Shown here in pieces: positions 1 through 6,712 of a stretch of 8,848 nucleotides of DNA. The DNA lies in assembly GCA_903829565.1 (NCBI GenBank), contig CAIKQM010000310.1, forward strand, positions 1-8,848, given 5' to 3'. The notes under the pieces are model-generated. The model had not been told where the DNA came from and ran no database searches. It saw only the letters and a program-made list of their open reading frames with translations. Numbering within the stretch: position 1 is the stretch's first letter; each line of letters opens with the position of its first letter. The position numbers were made by a program, and so were the translations under genes. Origin of the DNA: an uncultured Planctomycetota bacterium. Its GTDB lineage: Bacteria > Planctomycetota > UBA1135 > GCA-002686595.

Positions 1-594
1 GATGGCTTGCGTGGCGCGTGCATCGAAGTCGGGATCGAAGGAATAGAGCGGCGAGGCGGCGCGCAGCGCGGCTCGTTCGGCCCGCGGCAGCAGGAAGGCC
101 GCCTCCACGGCGGCGGGTGCGGCACGATCGGCGCCCAACTCGACCACATGGCCGCACAGTTCGACGCCGAAATGCTCGAGCAGCTGGCGCGCCACCGCGC
201 CCAGCGCTGTGCGGGCGGCGGTCTCGCGCGCGGAGGCGCGCTCCAGCACGGCGCGCGGATCGCGGGCCTCGTGCTGCAAACAGCCGCCCAGATCGGCGTG
301 CCCTGGCCGCGGATTCGTCGGCACCGGCAAGCGCTCGATGGTGTGGTCGCGATTGAGCAACTGCAAAGCAAGCGGCGAGCCCAAGGTCAGCCCCGCCCGC
401 AGGCCAGACAGCACCTGCACGCTGTCGCTCTCCAGCTTCATGCGACCGCCGCGCCCGTAGCCGCCTTGACGGCGTGCTAGTTCGGCATCCACGCGGCCGA
501 TGTCGAGCGCAAAACCACTGGGAAAGCCCTCCAAAATGGCGACCAACGCGGCGCCATGTGACTCACCAGCCGTCGTCCAGCGCAAACCACTCAC
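1..594 (-). CDS. aroC: Chorismate synthase, N-terminal 198 residues (3' end outside window)
   Basis: Chorismate synthase catalyses the last shikimate-pathway step, converting 5-enolpyruvylshikimate 3-phosphate to chorismate with reduced FMN, in the cytoplasm. I translated this region directly. Near the N-terminus is TTAGESHG (family His at residue 13), then ARRQGGYGRGGRM (about 40-52), RPGHAD with the second conserved His at residue 99, and RASARETAAR (119-128). The frame stays open to base 1, so about half of a family protein of roughly 360-400 residues is missing. The GTG start at 594-592 is chosen because the N-terminus then matches the family and a GGAGG sits 7 bases upstream. GTG overlaps the TGA of the upstream response regulator by four bases (GTGA), suggesting translational coupling. 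The GYGRGGRM form is that of the shorter, non-enterobacterial class. Seen: motifs and overlap. Known: reaction. The FMN-reductase activity some homologues have cannot be judged. Confidence 0.94.
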   Translation of the reverse strand, partial: MSGLRWTTAGESHGAALVAILEGFPSGFALDIGRVDAELARRQGGYGRGGRMKLESDSVQVLSGLRAGLTLGSPLALQLLNRDHTIERLPVPTNPRPGHADLGGCLQHEARDPRAVLERASARETAARTALGAVARQLLEHFGVELCGHVVELGADRAAPAAVEAAFLLPRAERAALRAASPLYSFDPDFDARATQAI

Positions 595-1079
595 GAGAGT
601 TCCTCCCAACCGTCATCCTCCAAGCGCTCGTCCACAGGCGCCTCTTTGTCGGCCTCCAACGCAGCATCCTGCTGCGCGGCTTGAGCGAGCTTCAGGTCTT
701 GGGCACGCACCAGAGCTTGCGCCACCGCGTTGGACAGGCTTGTGAAGTCAAACGGCTTCTTGAGCGTGCCGACAACGCCCTTGATGGCCAGCAGCTGACC
801 CACCAAAGCGTCGTCAAGATAACCTGACACGACCAAAGTGGCCGGCATCAAGCCTGCTTGGATGAGCTTCGGCAGTTCTTCATCGGCGCGCTCAATGCCC
901 ATCTCATAGTCGGACAACGCCAAGTCGAAGACCTCGCCCTTGGCGACCGCCTGCAGCAGCTCTTCGCGCGCCTGCACAAACGAGATAGCGGTGCGCACCT
1001 CATGGCCGCTCTTGCGCAGGAGCAACGCGACGAGCGACACGATCTTCTCGTCATTGTCGATCAGGAGTAGCCGCGCCAT
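591..1079 (-). CDS. Single-domain response regulator (CheY-like receiver)
   Basis: A 162-residue receiver-domain protein, presumably phosphorylated by an unlinked histidine kinase. The hallmark residues are present: acidic pocket in LLIDNDE (D8, D10), phosphoacceptor D57 in LSDYEM, switch Ser85 in VVSGY, and the conserved Lys108-Pro109 in LKKPF. The receiver covers roughly residues 3-124. After it comes a tail of about 38 residues rich in Ala, Gln, Glu and Asp, with no DNA-binding or enzymatic domain. Output is therefore probably by protein-protein contact (inference). The ATG at 1079-1077 gives a family-like N-terminus (MARLLLIDND); a weak AAAAGAG lies just upstream. It starts 48 bases after mutS2 ends and its TGA overlaps the aroC start. 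No histidine kinase is in the window, so the partner is unknown. Its position between mutS2 and aroC is unusual. Confidence 0.9.
   Translation of the reverse strand: MARLLLIDNDEKIVSLVALLLRKSGHEVRTAISFVQAREELLQAVAKGEVFDLALSDYEMGIERADEELPKLIQAGLMPATLVVSGYLDDALVGQLLAIKGVVGTLKKPFDFTSLSNAVAQALVRAQDLKLAQAAQQDAALEADKEAPVDERLEDDGWEELS
602..606 (-). promoter_or_regulatory. Shine-Dalgarno site for aroC
   Basis: Read on the minus strand, this is GGAGG within GGGAGGAA, 7 bases before the GTG start of aroC. It lies inside the last codons of the response-regulator gene. It is the clearest ribosome binding site in the window and decides the aroC start. Most other starts here have weak or no such site. Confidence 0.75.
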
Positions 1080-1127
1080 AGCTCTTTTGTCGCCTGCGTG
1101 CGCAGCTAGCGCAAGAGTGCGGCCACC

Positions 1128-3272
1128 TCAACGGACCTCAAAGGAAGTGATCTCGTCATAGCCCACCTCCATGGGCTTGCCACCCAGCAACACCACCGCA
1201 ATGCGGCGCTTCTTGTCGAGCTTCTTGACGGGCACACGCTGGCGCAAGCGCGGCAAGAACACGAACTGACCCTCTTTGAGCGCGTCGAGGAAGCTCTGGC
1301 GCTTCTCCGAAAGGGCCGCGCCAGAGAGATCCGCGTCGACGGCAGCGAGACCCTCGCTCAGCTCTTTCTTGAGCTGTGCGGGCACTTGCGCCAAGAGTGG
1401 CTTGAGACTCTCCAAGCGCTTGCGTCCCGCGGCGACGCGCTCTTCGATGGTGCGTTGGGCTTCGCTCTCCAGCAACTCCGAGCGACGTGCGAGCGTCTGC
1501 TGCTCTTCCACGGCAGCGCGCTTGCTTGCCTCGGCCGTGCGCAACTGTGACTCGGCGGCCGAGCGCAACTCTTCGGCGCGCTCGCGCGCATGGCGCACTT
1601 GGGCGAACAGGGCTTCGCGTTCGGAGTCTTTCTTCTCGAGCCGCTCGCGCGCGCGCTCGACCAACTTGGCGGGCAAGCCGAGGCGACGCGCCACCACCAA
1701 CGCACCTGATTCACCGGGCGTGCCGACAACCAAGCGATAGCGCGGCAGGAGCGTTTGCGGGTCGAACTCGACACTAGCGTTCTCGGCGCGCGCCACACGG
1801 AAGGCAAACTCCTTGAGCTTGCCGATGTGCGTGGTGGCGATGGTCGGCGCCTTGATGCTGATCATGTGCTCCAACAAGGCCTCGGACAGCGCCGCACCTT
1901 CATCCGGATCGGTGCCGCCGCCCAGCTCATCCAACAAGACGAGTGTCATTGGATTGACGCGCTGCAAGCCTTCGCGAATGCGAGCGAGATGCGAGCTGAA
2001 GGTCGACAGGTTCTGCGCGATCTCTTGCTCGTCACCGATGTCCGCCACAATGCCCTCGAAAAGCGGCAGAGCCGTGCCTTCTCCGCACGGATACGGCAGC
2101 CCCATACGCAGCAACAGGACAGCCAAACCCGTGGTTTTCAAGGCCAGTGTCTTGCCGCCCGTGTTTGGGCCCGTGATCAGCAGCAAGTCGAACGCATCAC
2201 CGAGACGCAGGTCGATCGGCACGACTTCGCTCAGTCGTCCGAGCGCTTGTTGCTCGACGAGCAGCGGGTGGCGCGCTTCCTTGAGCACCAACCCCGCACG
2301 GCCCACGATGGTCGGCATGCGGGCCCCCGTGGCGCGTGCGTAGCGCGCCGCAATCAAGGCGAGCTCGAGCTTGCCCACGCGCTCGGCAGACTCCACCAAG
2401 GGCGCTTCGTACTCAAGCACCGCGCGCGTCGCTTCCAGATAGACGCGCTCGATCTCGCGGCGCATGTCACTGTCCAAATCCACCAAGCGATTGCCGAGCA
2501 GCACGACCTCGCGCGGCTCGACGAACACGGTCTCGCCCGACTGCGAGCGATCATGCACGATGCCGGCAACGCGCCCCTGGCTCTTGGCGCGCACAGCCAG
2601 CACAGGCCGTCCACCGCGACGATGTGGTGCAACATCGGAAAGCACCGCGCGGATCTCTGCTCGCGCCGTGATCGCGCGCAAGGCACTGTCAACTTGTTCG
2701 GACACGGCCGACAGTTCCTTCTTGAGCCGCGCCAAGAGCGGCGAGGCCTCATCGCGCACTTGACCACGCTCGTCAATCCACACGTCCAAGCGCTTGACCA
2801 GCGCGCTGAAATCGGGCCAACCCACACACAATGCGCCGAGTGCTGGCGCTTCCTTGGCGCTGGCGCGCAACCAATCGCCCAAGCGCTCTACAGCAGCAAA
2901 GTAGCCCAGCAAGGCCGCCAACTCATGTTCGGCCAAGGGCCGACCGGCGGTGTGCACATGCACCAAGCTCGGCAACGGATCGCACACGCCGCCAAAGGCC
3001 GGCTCGCTGCCGCGTGCGCACAAGCGCAGTGCTTCGGCGCTACGCGCGCAGGCTTCGCGCGCTGCCTCGTCCCCCATGGGCGCCAGTTCACGCAGCGTCC
3101 GCAAGCCCAGAGCCGTAGGAGCCAAGCGCTCGAACAACGGCAGAACCTCGTCAAAGTTGAGTGCCCGCGCAGCGAAGCGTTCCAAACGCTCGGCGCGTTG
3201 TTTGGCACGCGGCTGCATCGCGGCCGCAAGAGCACCTTTGAGTTTGGGGTGGGACATGGAGGAGCGTGGCAC
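1128..3272 (-). CDS. mutS2: MutS2 family ATPase without C-terminal Smr domain
   Basis: A MutS-superfamily ATPase of the MutS2 branch, which lacks the MutS mismatch-recognition domain. Family roles known elsewhere are suppression of recombination and, in Bacillus, processing of collided ribosomes. In order, counted from the GTG: N-terminal and core region, with HDRSQSGETVFVEP (about 240-253) matching the MutS2 lever signature; Walker A GPNTGGKT (368-375); STFSSHL (423-429); Walker B LVLLDELGGGTDPDEG (444-459); ATTHIGKLKEFA (479-490); a long charged, probably coiled-coil region (about 536-640); and a KOW-like segment starting LKEGQFVFLP (665-712). The protein then stops at residue 714. Usual MutS2 proteins are about 780 residues and end in an Smr nuclease domain, which is absent here and not found in another frame downstream. 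The start is uncertain: GTG at 3272 lies 3 bases after the upstream stop, and an ATG at 3257 is equally plausible; neither has a Shine-Dalgarno site. Confidence 0.94.
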   Translation of the reverse strand: MPRSSMSHPKLKGALAAAMQPRAKQRAERLERFAARALNFDEVLPLFERLAPTALGLRTLRELAPMGDEAAREACARSAEALRLCARGSEPAFGGVCDPLPSLVHVHTAGRPLAEHELAALLGYFAAVERLGDWLRASAKEAPALGALCVGWPDFSALVKRLDVWIDERGQVRDEASPLLARLKKELSAVSEQVDSALRAITARAEIRAVLSDVAPHRRGGRPVLAVRAKSQGRVAGIVHDRSQSGETVFVEPREVVLLGNRLVDLDSDMRREIERVYLEATRAVLEYEAPLVESAERVGKLELALIAARYARATGARMPTIVGRAGLVLKEARHPLLVEQQALGRLSEVVPIDLRLGDAFDLLLITGPNTGGKTLALKTTGLAVLLLRMGLPYPCGEGTALPLFEGIVADIGDEQEIAQNLSTFSSHLARIREGLQRVNPMTLVLLDELGGGTDPDEGAALSEALLEHMISIKAPTIATTHIGKLKEFAFRVARAENASVEFDPQTLLPRYRLVVGTPGESGALVVARRLGLPAKLVERARERLEKKDSEREALFAQVRHARERAEELRSAAESQLRTAEASKRAAVEEQQTLARRSELLESEAQRTIEERVAAGRKRLESLKPLLAQVPAQLKKELSEGLAAVDADLSGAALSEKRQSFLDALKEGQFVFLPRLRQRVPVKKLDKKRRIAVVLLGGKPMEVGYDEITSFEVR

Positions 3273-3275
3273 GCA

Positions 3276-4925
3276 CTAACGCTGTACGCGCCAAGCGTGC
3301 ATCGTAACCGCCAACGGGGCGCGCAGCGGACGCGGAAGCTCCACGCCTGGCAACTCGACCGCCGATCCGCGCACTACGAACGGCACGCGCGCCGCAATGG
3401 GAGCCAACCAAGCTCGTTCGGGGCGCTCCTTGAAGTCAGTCGGAGTGCTCCACAGCACAAGGTCGCGGTCGGCGCACAAGGCCAGCAGCGCCGTGGCCGC
3501 CTCCTTTTCATCCAACACGAGCGCGCCAAAGTACGACAGATCCAGCTGTACGTTCGCGGCTTGCTCAAACGCAACGGCGCTGCGACCGCGGGCCAGCAGC
3601 TCCAGATTGAGAGTCGCCGGTGACAACTCGCTGGACACACCGATCCACGCCAACCGCGCATCAGGACCAGCCACTTGCGCCACGCTGTCCACAATACTTG
3701 ACAATGCAGCTCGCGGCAGACCCGCCGTGGGTGTGCTGCGTGCTGTTCCCAACCGTGTGCGTTCATCAAGCACCGTAACTTGGTACGCACGCACCTCCGG
3801 CTTGTCAGCTAACACACCCAACCACGACGCGAGCTGCGCTTGCGCCAGCGGCAGAGGCAAGCCCCACATCAACAGCACGCCGAGCGCTGCTCGACCAAAG
3901 CGCTGGTACACGACGGCAAAGCCCACGCCGACCAAGGGGGCGAGCGGCGCCAACCACACCAGCTGAAAACGATCGAGATGGAACGGGTGCACCAGCACCG
4001 GCACGACCAAGGCCGCAGCCAGCAGCCACACCTTGCCGCTGCCAGCGCGTCGTACGGCAAGGCACAGACAAGCCAGCACCAGTACCAGCGCCAGCGGATG
4101 CCGCACCAAACCACCGCTGGCGTACAGCAAGCGAGTGCTCCACGGCGTGGCCACAACCTCGGTGTTGCCCTGCAAGAAGCCCAACAACGCTTGACGGTGC
4201 TCGGCAGCGCGCTCGAACCCGAACGGCAAGGGCAGCAACCACCACCACACGGCGAGCACGCAGAACGGCAGCACCACACGCCACAGGTGACGTCCTGAGG
4301 CGGACAGGCCCACGGTGCGCCCGACCGCGAACCAAGCAGTCAGCCACAACGCCGCCGCGGCGAGCAGTCCGTAGTTCCACTTGGCAAAGGGCAAGCACGC
4401 GATTGCGATGCCCGCCCACCACTGGGCACGCGTGGAGTTGGGTGCTGCGCACAGCACCATCACGCGCTCCAAAGCCCACAAACACAGCGCTACAAAGGGC
4501 AGCTCCAGAAACAGGGTGCTGCCGTAGCTCCACGCTAACGGAGAAGCGGCGACCAACAAGAACGCGGCCGCGCCCGCAACCACGCCGGCCAAGCGTTCCC
4601 CACAGCGATACGCAAGCCACGCAGCCAAGCCCAACCACACCGAGCCCAAAGCCCGCGCCAGCGCTTCCGAAACACCCAAGGGCCACTCGATCCACGCCGT
4701 CAACCACGGGATCAGCGGTGGGTACTGCGCACAATCATGGAGCGCGTCGAAGTAGCTGCTGGCGTGCCCTTCGCGTAAGGCCAACGCCATGCGGGCCGCG
4801 GGCTGTGCGTGATGCATGGCCTCATCCCAGCCCATGCCCGCCGGAGCGCTCAACGTCAGAGCGTGCGCGAGCGCCAGACACACCGCCAGCGCAACGACGA
4901 CATAGCGCGGCTGTAGGAAGTGCAT
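3276..4925 (-). CDS. GT-C fold membrane glycosyltransferase, PMT/GT39-like
   Basis: A 549-residue integral membrane protein. Such GT-C enzymes use polyprenyl-phosphate sugars and transfer the sugar on the outer side of the cytoplasmic membrane; acceptor and sugar cannot be told here. A first membrane helix (about 8-26) is followed by GMGWDEAMHH (30-39), with an Asp-Glu pair where this superfamily has its first-loop catalytic acid. Next is CAQYPPLIPWLTAWIEWPLG (65-84), the loop pattern of the PMT_2/GT39 group. Many hydrophobic segments follow, roughly 95-108, 112-130, 135-160, 170-200, 215-233, 275-291, 298-313, 322-340 and 345-367. A soluble C-terminal domain of about 175 residues has no motif I recognise. 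ATG at 4925 is chosen because it precedes the first helix. Its stop lies 3 bases before the first possible mutS2 start, so the two are probably co-transcribed. Exact family is less certain than the general class. Confidence 0.82.
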   Translation of the reverse strand: MHFLQPRYVVVALAVCLALAHALTLSAPAGMGWDEAMHHAQPAARMALALREGHASSYFDALHDCAQYPPLIPWLTAWIEWPLGVSEALARALGSVWLGLAAWLAYRCGERLAGVVAGAAAFLLVAASPLAWSYGSTLFLELPFVALCLWALERVMVLCAAPNSTRAQWWAGIAIACLPFAKWNYGLLAAAALWLTAWFAVGRTVGLSASGRHLWRVVLPFCVLAVWWWLLPLPFGFERAAEHRQALLGFLQGNTEVVATPWSTRLLYASGGLVRHPLALVLVLACLCLAVRRAGSGKVWLLAAALVVPVLVHPFHLDRFQLVWLAPLAPLVGVGFAVVYQRFGRAALGVLLMWGLPLPLAQAQLASWLGVLADKPEVRAYQVTVLDERTRLGTARSTPTAGLPRAALSSIVDSVAQVAGPDARLAWIGVSSELSPATLNLELLARGRSAVAFEQAANVQLDLSYFGALVLDEKEAATALLALCADRDLVLWSTPTDFKERPERAWLAPIAARVPFVVRGSAVELPGVELPRPLRAPLAVTMHAWRVQR

Positions 4926-4975
4926 CGCGTGCGATTCTAGAAGGCCCGCGCGCCGACCTCTACACTCTGGGCGTC
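4926..4975. promoter_or_regulatory. Divergent promoter region, possibly leaderless on both sides
   Basis: This 50-base gap separates the divergent glycosyltransferase and PLP-enzyme starts. On the minus strand TAGAAT (4939-4934) matches five of six bases of a -10 box and sits only 8 bases before the ATG at 4925. On the plus strand TACACT (4961-4966) matches four of six and lies 9 bases before the ATG at 4976. Transcripts from either would have leaders of a few bases at most. No good -35 box was found for either, and neither start has a Shine-Dalgarno site. TTCTAGAA (4935-4942) is a perfect 8-base palindrome overlapping the minus-strand -10. Promoter assignment is an inference from sequence only. 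Confidence 0.4.
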
Positions 4976-6166
4976 ATGAGCAGCCACAACGACCACAGCC
5001 AGGCCCCCTCCCGCTTTGAAACTCGCGCCATCCATGCTGGCTGGGAACCCGATGAGCACTGTGGCTCGGTGATGCCGCCCGTCTACATGACGAGCACCTA
5101 CAAGCAGGACGCGCCCGCTAAGCCGCGGGGTGGCTACGAGTACTCGCGCACCAGCAACCCCACGCGCACGGTGTTGCAGGATTGCCTGGCGAGCCTCGAG
5201 AACGGCTCGCATGCGCTGTGCTTCAGCTCCGGCCTCGCCGCCACCAATGCGCTGCTCGATCGCCTCGTCCCAGGTGATCATGTGGTCGCGGGCAATGACC
5301 TGTATGGCGGCACCTACCGCATTTTTCAGCGTGTTTTCGCGCGCTACGGGATCCGCTTCACCTATGTGGACACCACGGATCTCAAGGCGTTGGAGGCGGC
5401 CATCGAACCGGCCACCAAGTACGTCTACCTCGAAACGCCCACGAATCCGTTGCTGCGCGTGACCGACATCGCGGCGGCTGCGGCGATCGCCAAGAAGCAT
5501 GGCAAGTTGACAGTGGTCGACAACACCTTCGCGACGCCCTACTTGCAGCGTCCGCTGGACCTCGGCGCTGACATCGTCTTGCACAGCCTGACCAAGTACC
5601 TCGGCGGCCATTCCGATGTGGTCGCGGGAGCGTTGGTGGTCAAGGACGCCAAACTGCGCGACGAGTTGGCCTTCTTCCAAAATGCCGTGGGCGGCACGCC
5701 GGGACCGATGGATTGCTTCCTGGTGCTGCGCGGCATCAAGACCCTGGCTGTGCGCATGGATCGCCACGTGCAGAATGCCACGGCGCTGGCCACATGGCTT
5801 GAGCGCCATCCGCAAGTGGCGCGCGTCATCTACCCCGGTCTGGCCTCGCACCCGCAGCACGCTTTGGTGCAGCGCCAGATGAAGGCCGCGGGCGGCATGT
5901 TGTGCTTCGAGTTGAAGGGCACCGTGGCGCAAGCGGATGCCTTCGCGTCCACCTGCAAGGTGTTCACGCTGGCCGAGTCGCTCGGTGGCGTCGAGAGCTT
6001 GGTCGAGGTGCCGGCGAGCATGACGCACGCGTCGATTCCGGCCGAAACGCGCCGCGCGCAAGGCCTGGCCGATGGCCTAGTGCGCATGTCCGTTGGCCTC
6101 GAACACATCGACGACCTGATCGCCGACTGCACGCAAGCCTTGGCGGCTGCTCACGCTGCACGCTGA
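4976..6166 (+). CDS. Cystathionine gamma-synthase / gamma-lyase family PLP enzyme
   Basis: A 396-residue Cys/Met-metabolism PLP enzyme acting in the cytoplasm in methionine synthesis or transsulfuration. Visible motifs: N-terminal FETRAIHAG (14-22), EYSRTSNPT (55-63) with the Tyr and Arg that contact the cofactor phosphate of the neighbouring subunit, SSGLAAT (84-90), Tyr110 in NDLYGGT, VDNTFATPYLQRPL with Asp182 facing the pyridine nitrogen, and SLTKYLGGHSD (204-214) with cofactor lysine K207. Near the end are SLGGVESL (335-342) and MTHASIP (349-355). The C-terminal stretch reads very like animal cystathionine gamma-lyase (LVRMSVGLE), so gamma-lyase is as likely as gamma-synthase (MetB); sequence reading cannot separate them. 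Length is normal. ATG at 4976 is chosen because the family N-terminus begins about 13 residues later; the frame is open further upstream but shows no family sequence there. It is the only plus-strand gene and is convergent with the HU gene. Confidence 0.94.
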   Translation: MSSHNDHSQAPSRFETRAIHAGWEPDEHCGSVMPPVYMTSTYKQDAPAKPRGGYEYSRTSNPTRTVLQDCLASLENGSHALCFSSGLAATNALLDRLVPGDHVVAGNDLYGGTYRIFQRVFARYGIRFTYVDTTDLKALEAAIEPATKYVYLETPTNPLLRVTDIAAAAAIAKKHGKLTVVDNTFATPYLQRPLDLGADIVLHSLTKYLGGHSDVVAGALVVKDAKLRDELAFFQNAVGGTPGPMDCFLVLRGIKTLAVRMDRHVQNATALATWLERHPQVARVIYPGLASHPQHALVQRQMKAAGGMLCFELKGTVAQADAFASTCKVFTLAESLGGVESLVEVPASMTHASIPAETRRAQGLADGLVRMSVGLEHIDDLIADCTQALAAAHAAR

Positions 6167-6187
6167 GTGCAGCGCGCTGCCGATCAG
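6163..6187. terminator. Palindrome between convergent genes, possible bidirectional terminator
   Basis: GCAGCGCGCTGC (6169-6180) is a perfect 12-base palindrome in the 17-base gap between the two convergent stop codons. The outer CTGA (6163-6166) and TCAG (6184-6187) can also pair, with unpaired bases between. There is no T-run on either side, so this is not a classical intrinsic terminator. The role is inferred mainly from position. Confidence 0.3.
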
Positions 6188-6600
6188 AAGATGCTGTCCG
6201 GCTTCGGCGGGACGGGCGGTTGGGCCGGTTGGATCAACGGCGCGGCCGGCTTGGCGATCGGCTTGGGCACCGACTTGGCGGCGGGTTTGACCGGCACTTG
6301 GCGCTCTTCGCAGACCTTTTCGCGCATGGCGCGGCCGACCTTGAACTTGACCACCTTCTTGGCGGGGACGGCCACTTTCTGAAGCGTGCGCGGATTCTGC
6401 GCACGGCGTGCCGCGCGATCGCGGATCTCAAACACGCCGAACTCACGGAACTCCAAGCGGTTGCCTACCGCGAGCTCGCTAATGATCTCGTCGAGGAACA
6501 GTTGGACGATGTCCTTGACGATGACTTTGGTCTGGCCAGTCTGCTCGGCAATCCGATTGACCAGTTCCTTTTTCGTGATCGTTTGGGGGTCCTGATTCAT
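6184..6600 (-). CDS. HU/IHF family DNA-binding protein with Pro/Lys/Ala-rich tail
   Basis: A 138-residue nucleoid-associated protein. HU/IHF dimers bend and compact DNA. The core (about 8-97) is typical: TKKELVNRIAEQTG at the N-terminus, RLEFREFGVFEIRDR (48-62) leading into the DNA-binding arm, AQNPRT with the intercalating Pro70, and VPAKKVVKFKVGRAMREKV closing the fold. The arm tip has Gln where most HU proteins have Arg before Asn-Pro. After residue 97 comes a 40-residue extension of Pro, Lys, Ala and Val, lysine-rich at first and then proline-rich, ending PPKPDSIF. Plain HU proteins are about 90 residues, so the tail is an added, probably disordered and DNA-contacting segment (inference). 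ATG at 6600 fits the family start; no Shine-Dalgarno site precedes it. A separate promoter lies at 6683-6712. Whether it is functionally HU or IHF-like is open. Confidence 0.94.
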   Translation of the reverse strand: MNQDPQTITKKELVNRIAEQTGQTKVIVKDIVQLFLDEIISELAVGNRLEFREFGVFEIRDRAARRAQNPRTLQKVAVPAKKVVKFKVGRAMREKVCEERQVPVKPAAKSVPKPIAKPAAPLIQPAQPPVPPKPDSIF

Positions 6601-6682
6601 ACGAGGAAGAGCTCAGCGAGTCACAGGAGTCCGAAGAGGCGCGCCGTCGCAAGTGTGCAAGGGCTACGGCCGCTACGTCTCT

Positions 6683-6712
6683 ATCATACCTTCAAGTCGC
6701 AACTTGCGTCAG
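6683..6712 (-). promoter_or_regulatory. Predicted promoter of the HU-family gene
   Basis: Read on the minus strand, CTGACG (6712-6707) as a -35 box is followed after 18 bases by TATGAT (6688-6683), a five-of-six match to the -10 consensus. Transcription would start near 6676 and give a leader of about 75 bases. The -35 box and most of the spacer lie in the last codons of dtd. It is the best-formed promoter in the window. The 6601-6691 gap contains no gene. Confidence 0.5.

Noticed and set aside
1099..1113. Small hairpin TGCGC-AGCTA-GCGCA between mutS2 and the response regulator
   Set aside because: The 5-base stem has no T-run and such stems are common in GC-rich DNA; not enough to call a terminator or attenuator.
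1755..3623. Long plus-strand open frame (over 600 codons) opposite mutS2 and the glycosyltransferase end
   Set aside because: It is antisense to a gene with clear family motifs. Its translation is rich in His, Gln and Arg with no recognisable domain, as expected when the sense gene rarely uses TTA, CTA and TCA codons in GC-rich DNA.
591..4925. Possible defence or repair island around mutS2
   Set aside because: The neighbours are a glycosyltransferase, a receiver protein and aroC. No nuclease, toxin, mobile-element gene or change in base composition supports an island.
4403..4975. In-frame plus-strand extension of about 190 codons before the PLP enzyme
   Set aside because: It runs antisense through the glycosyltransferase gene, shows no family sequence, and the enzyme family begins just after the ATG at 4976.
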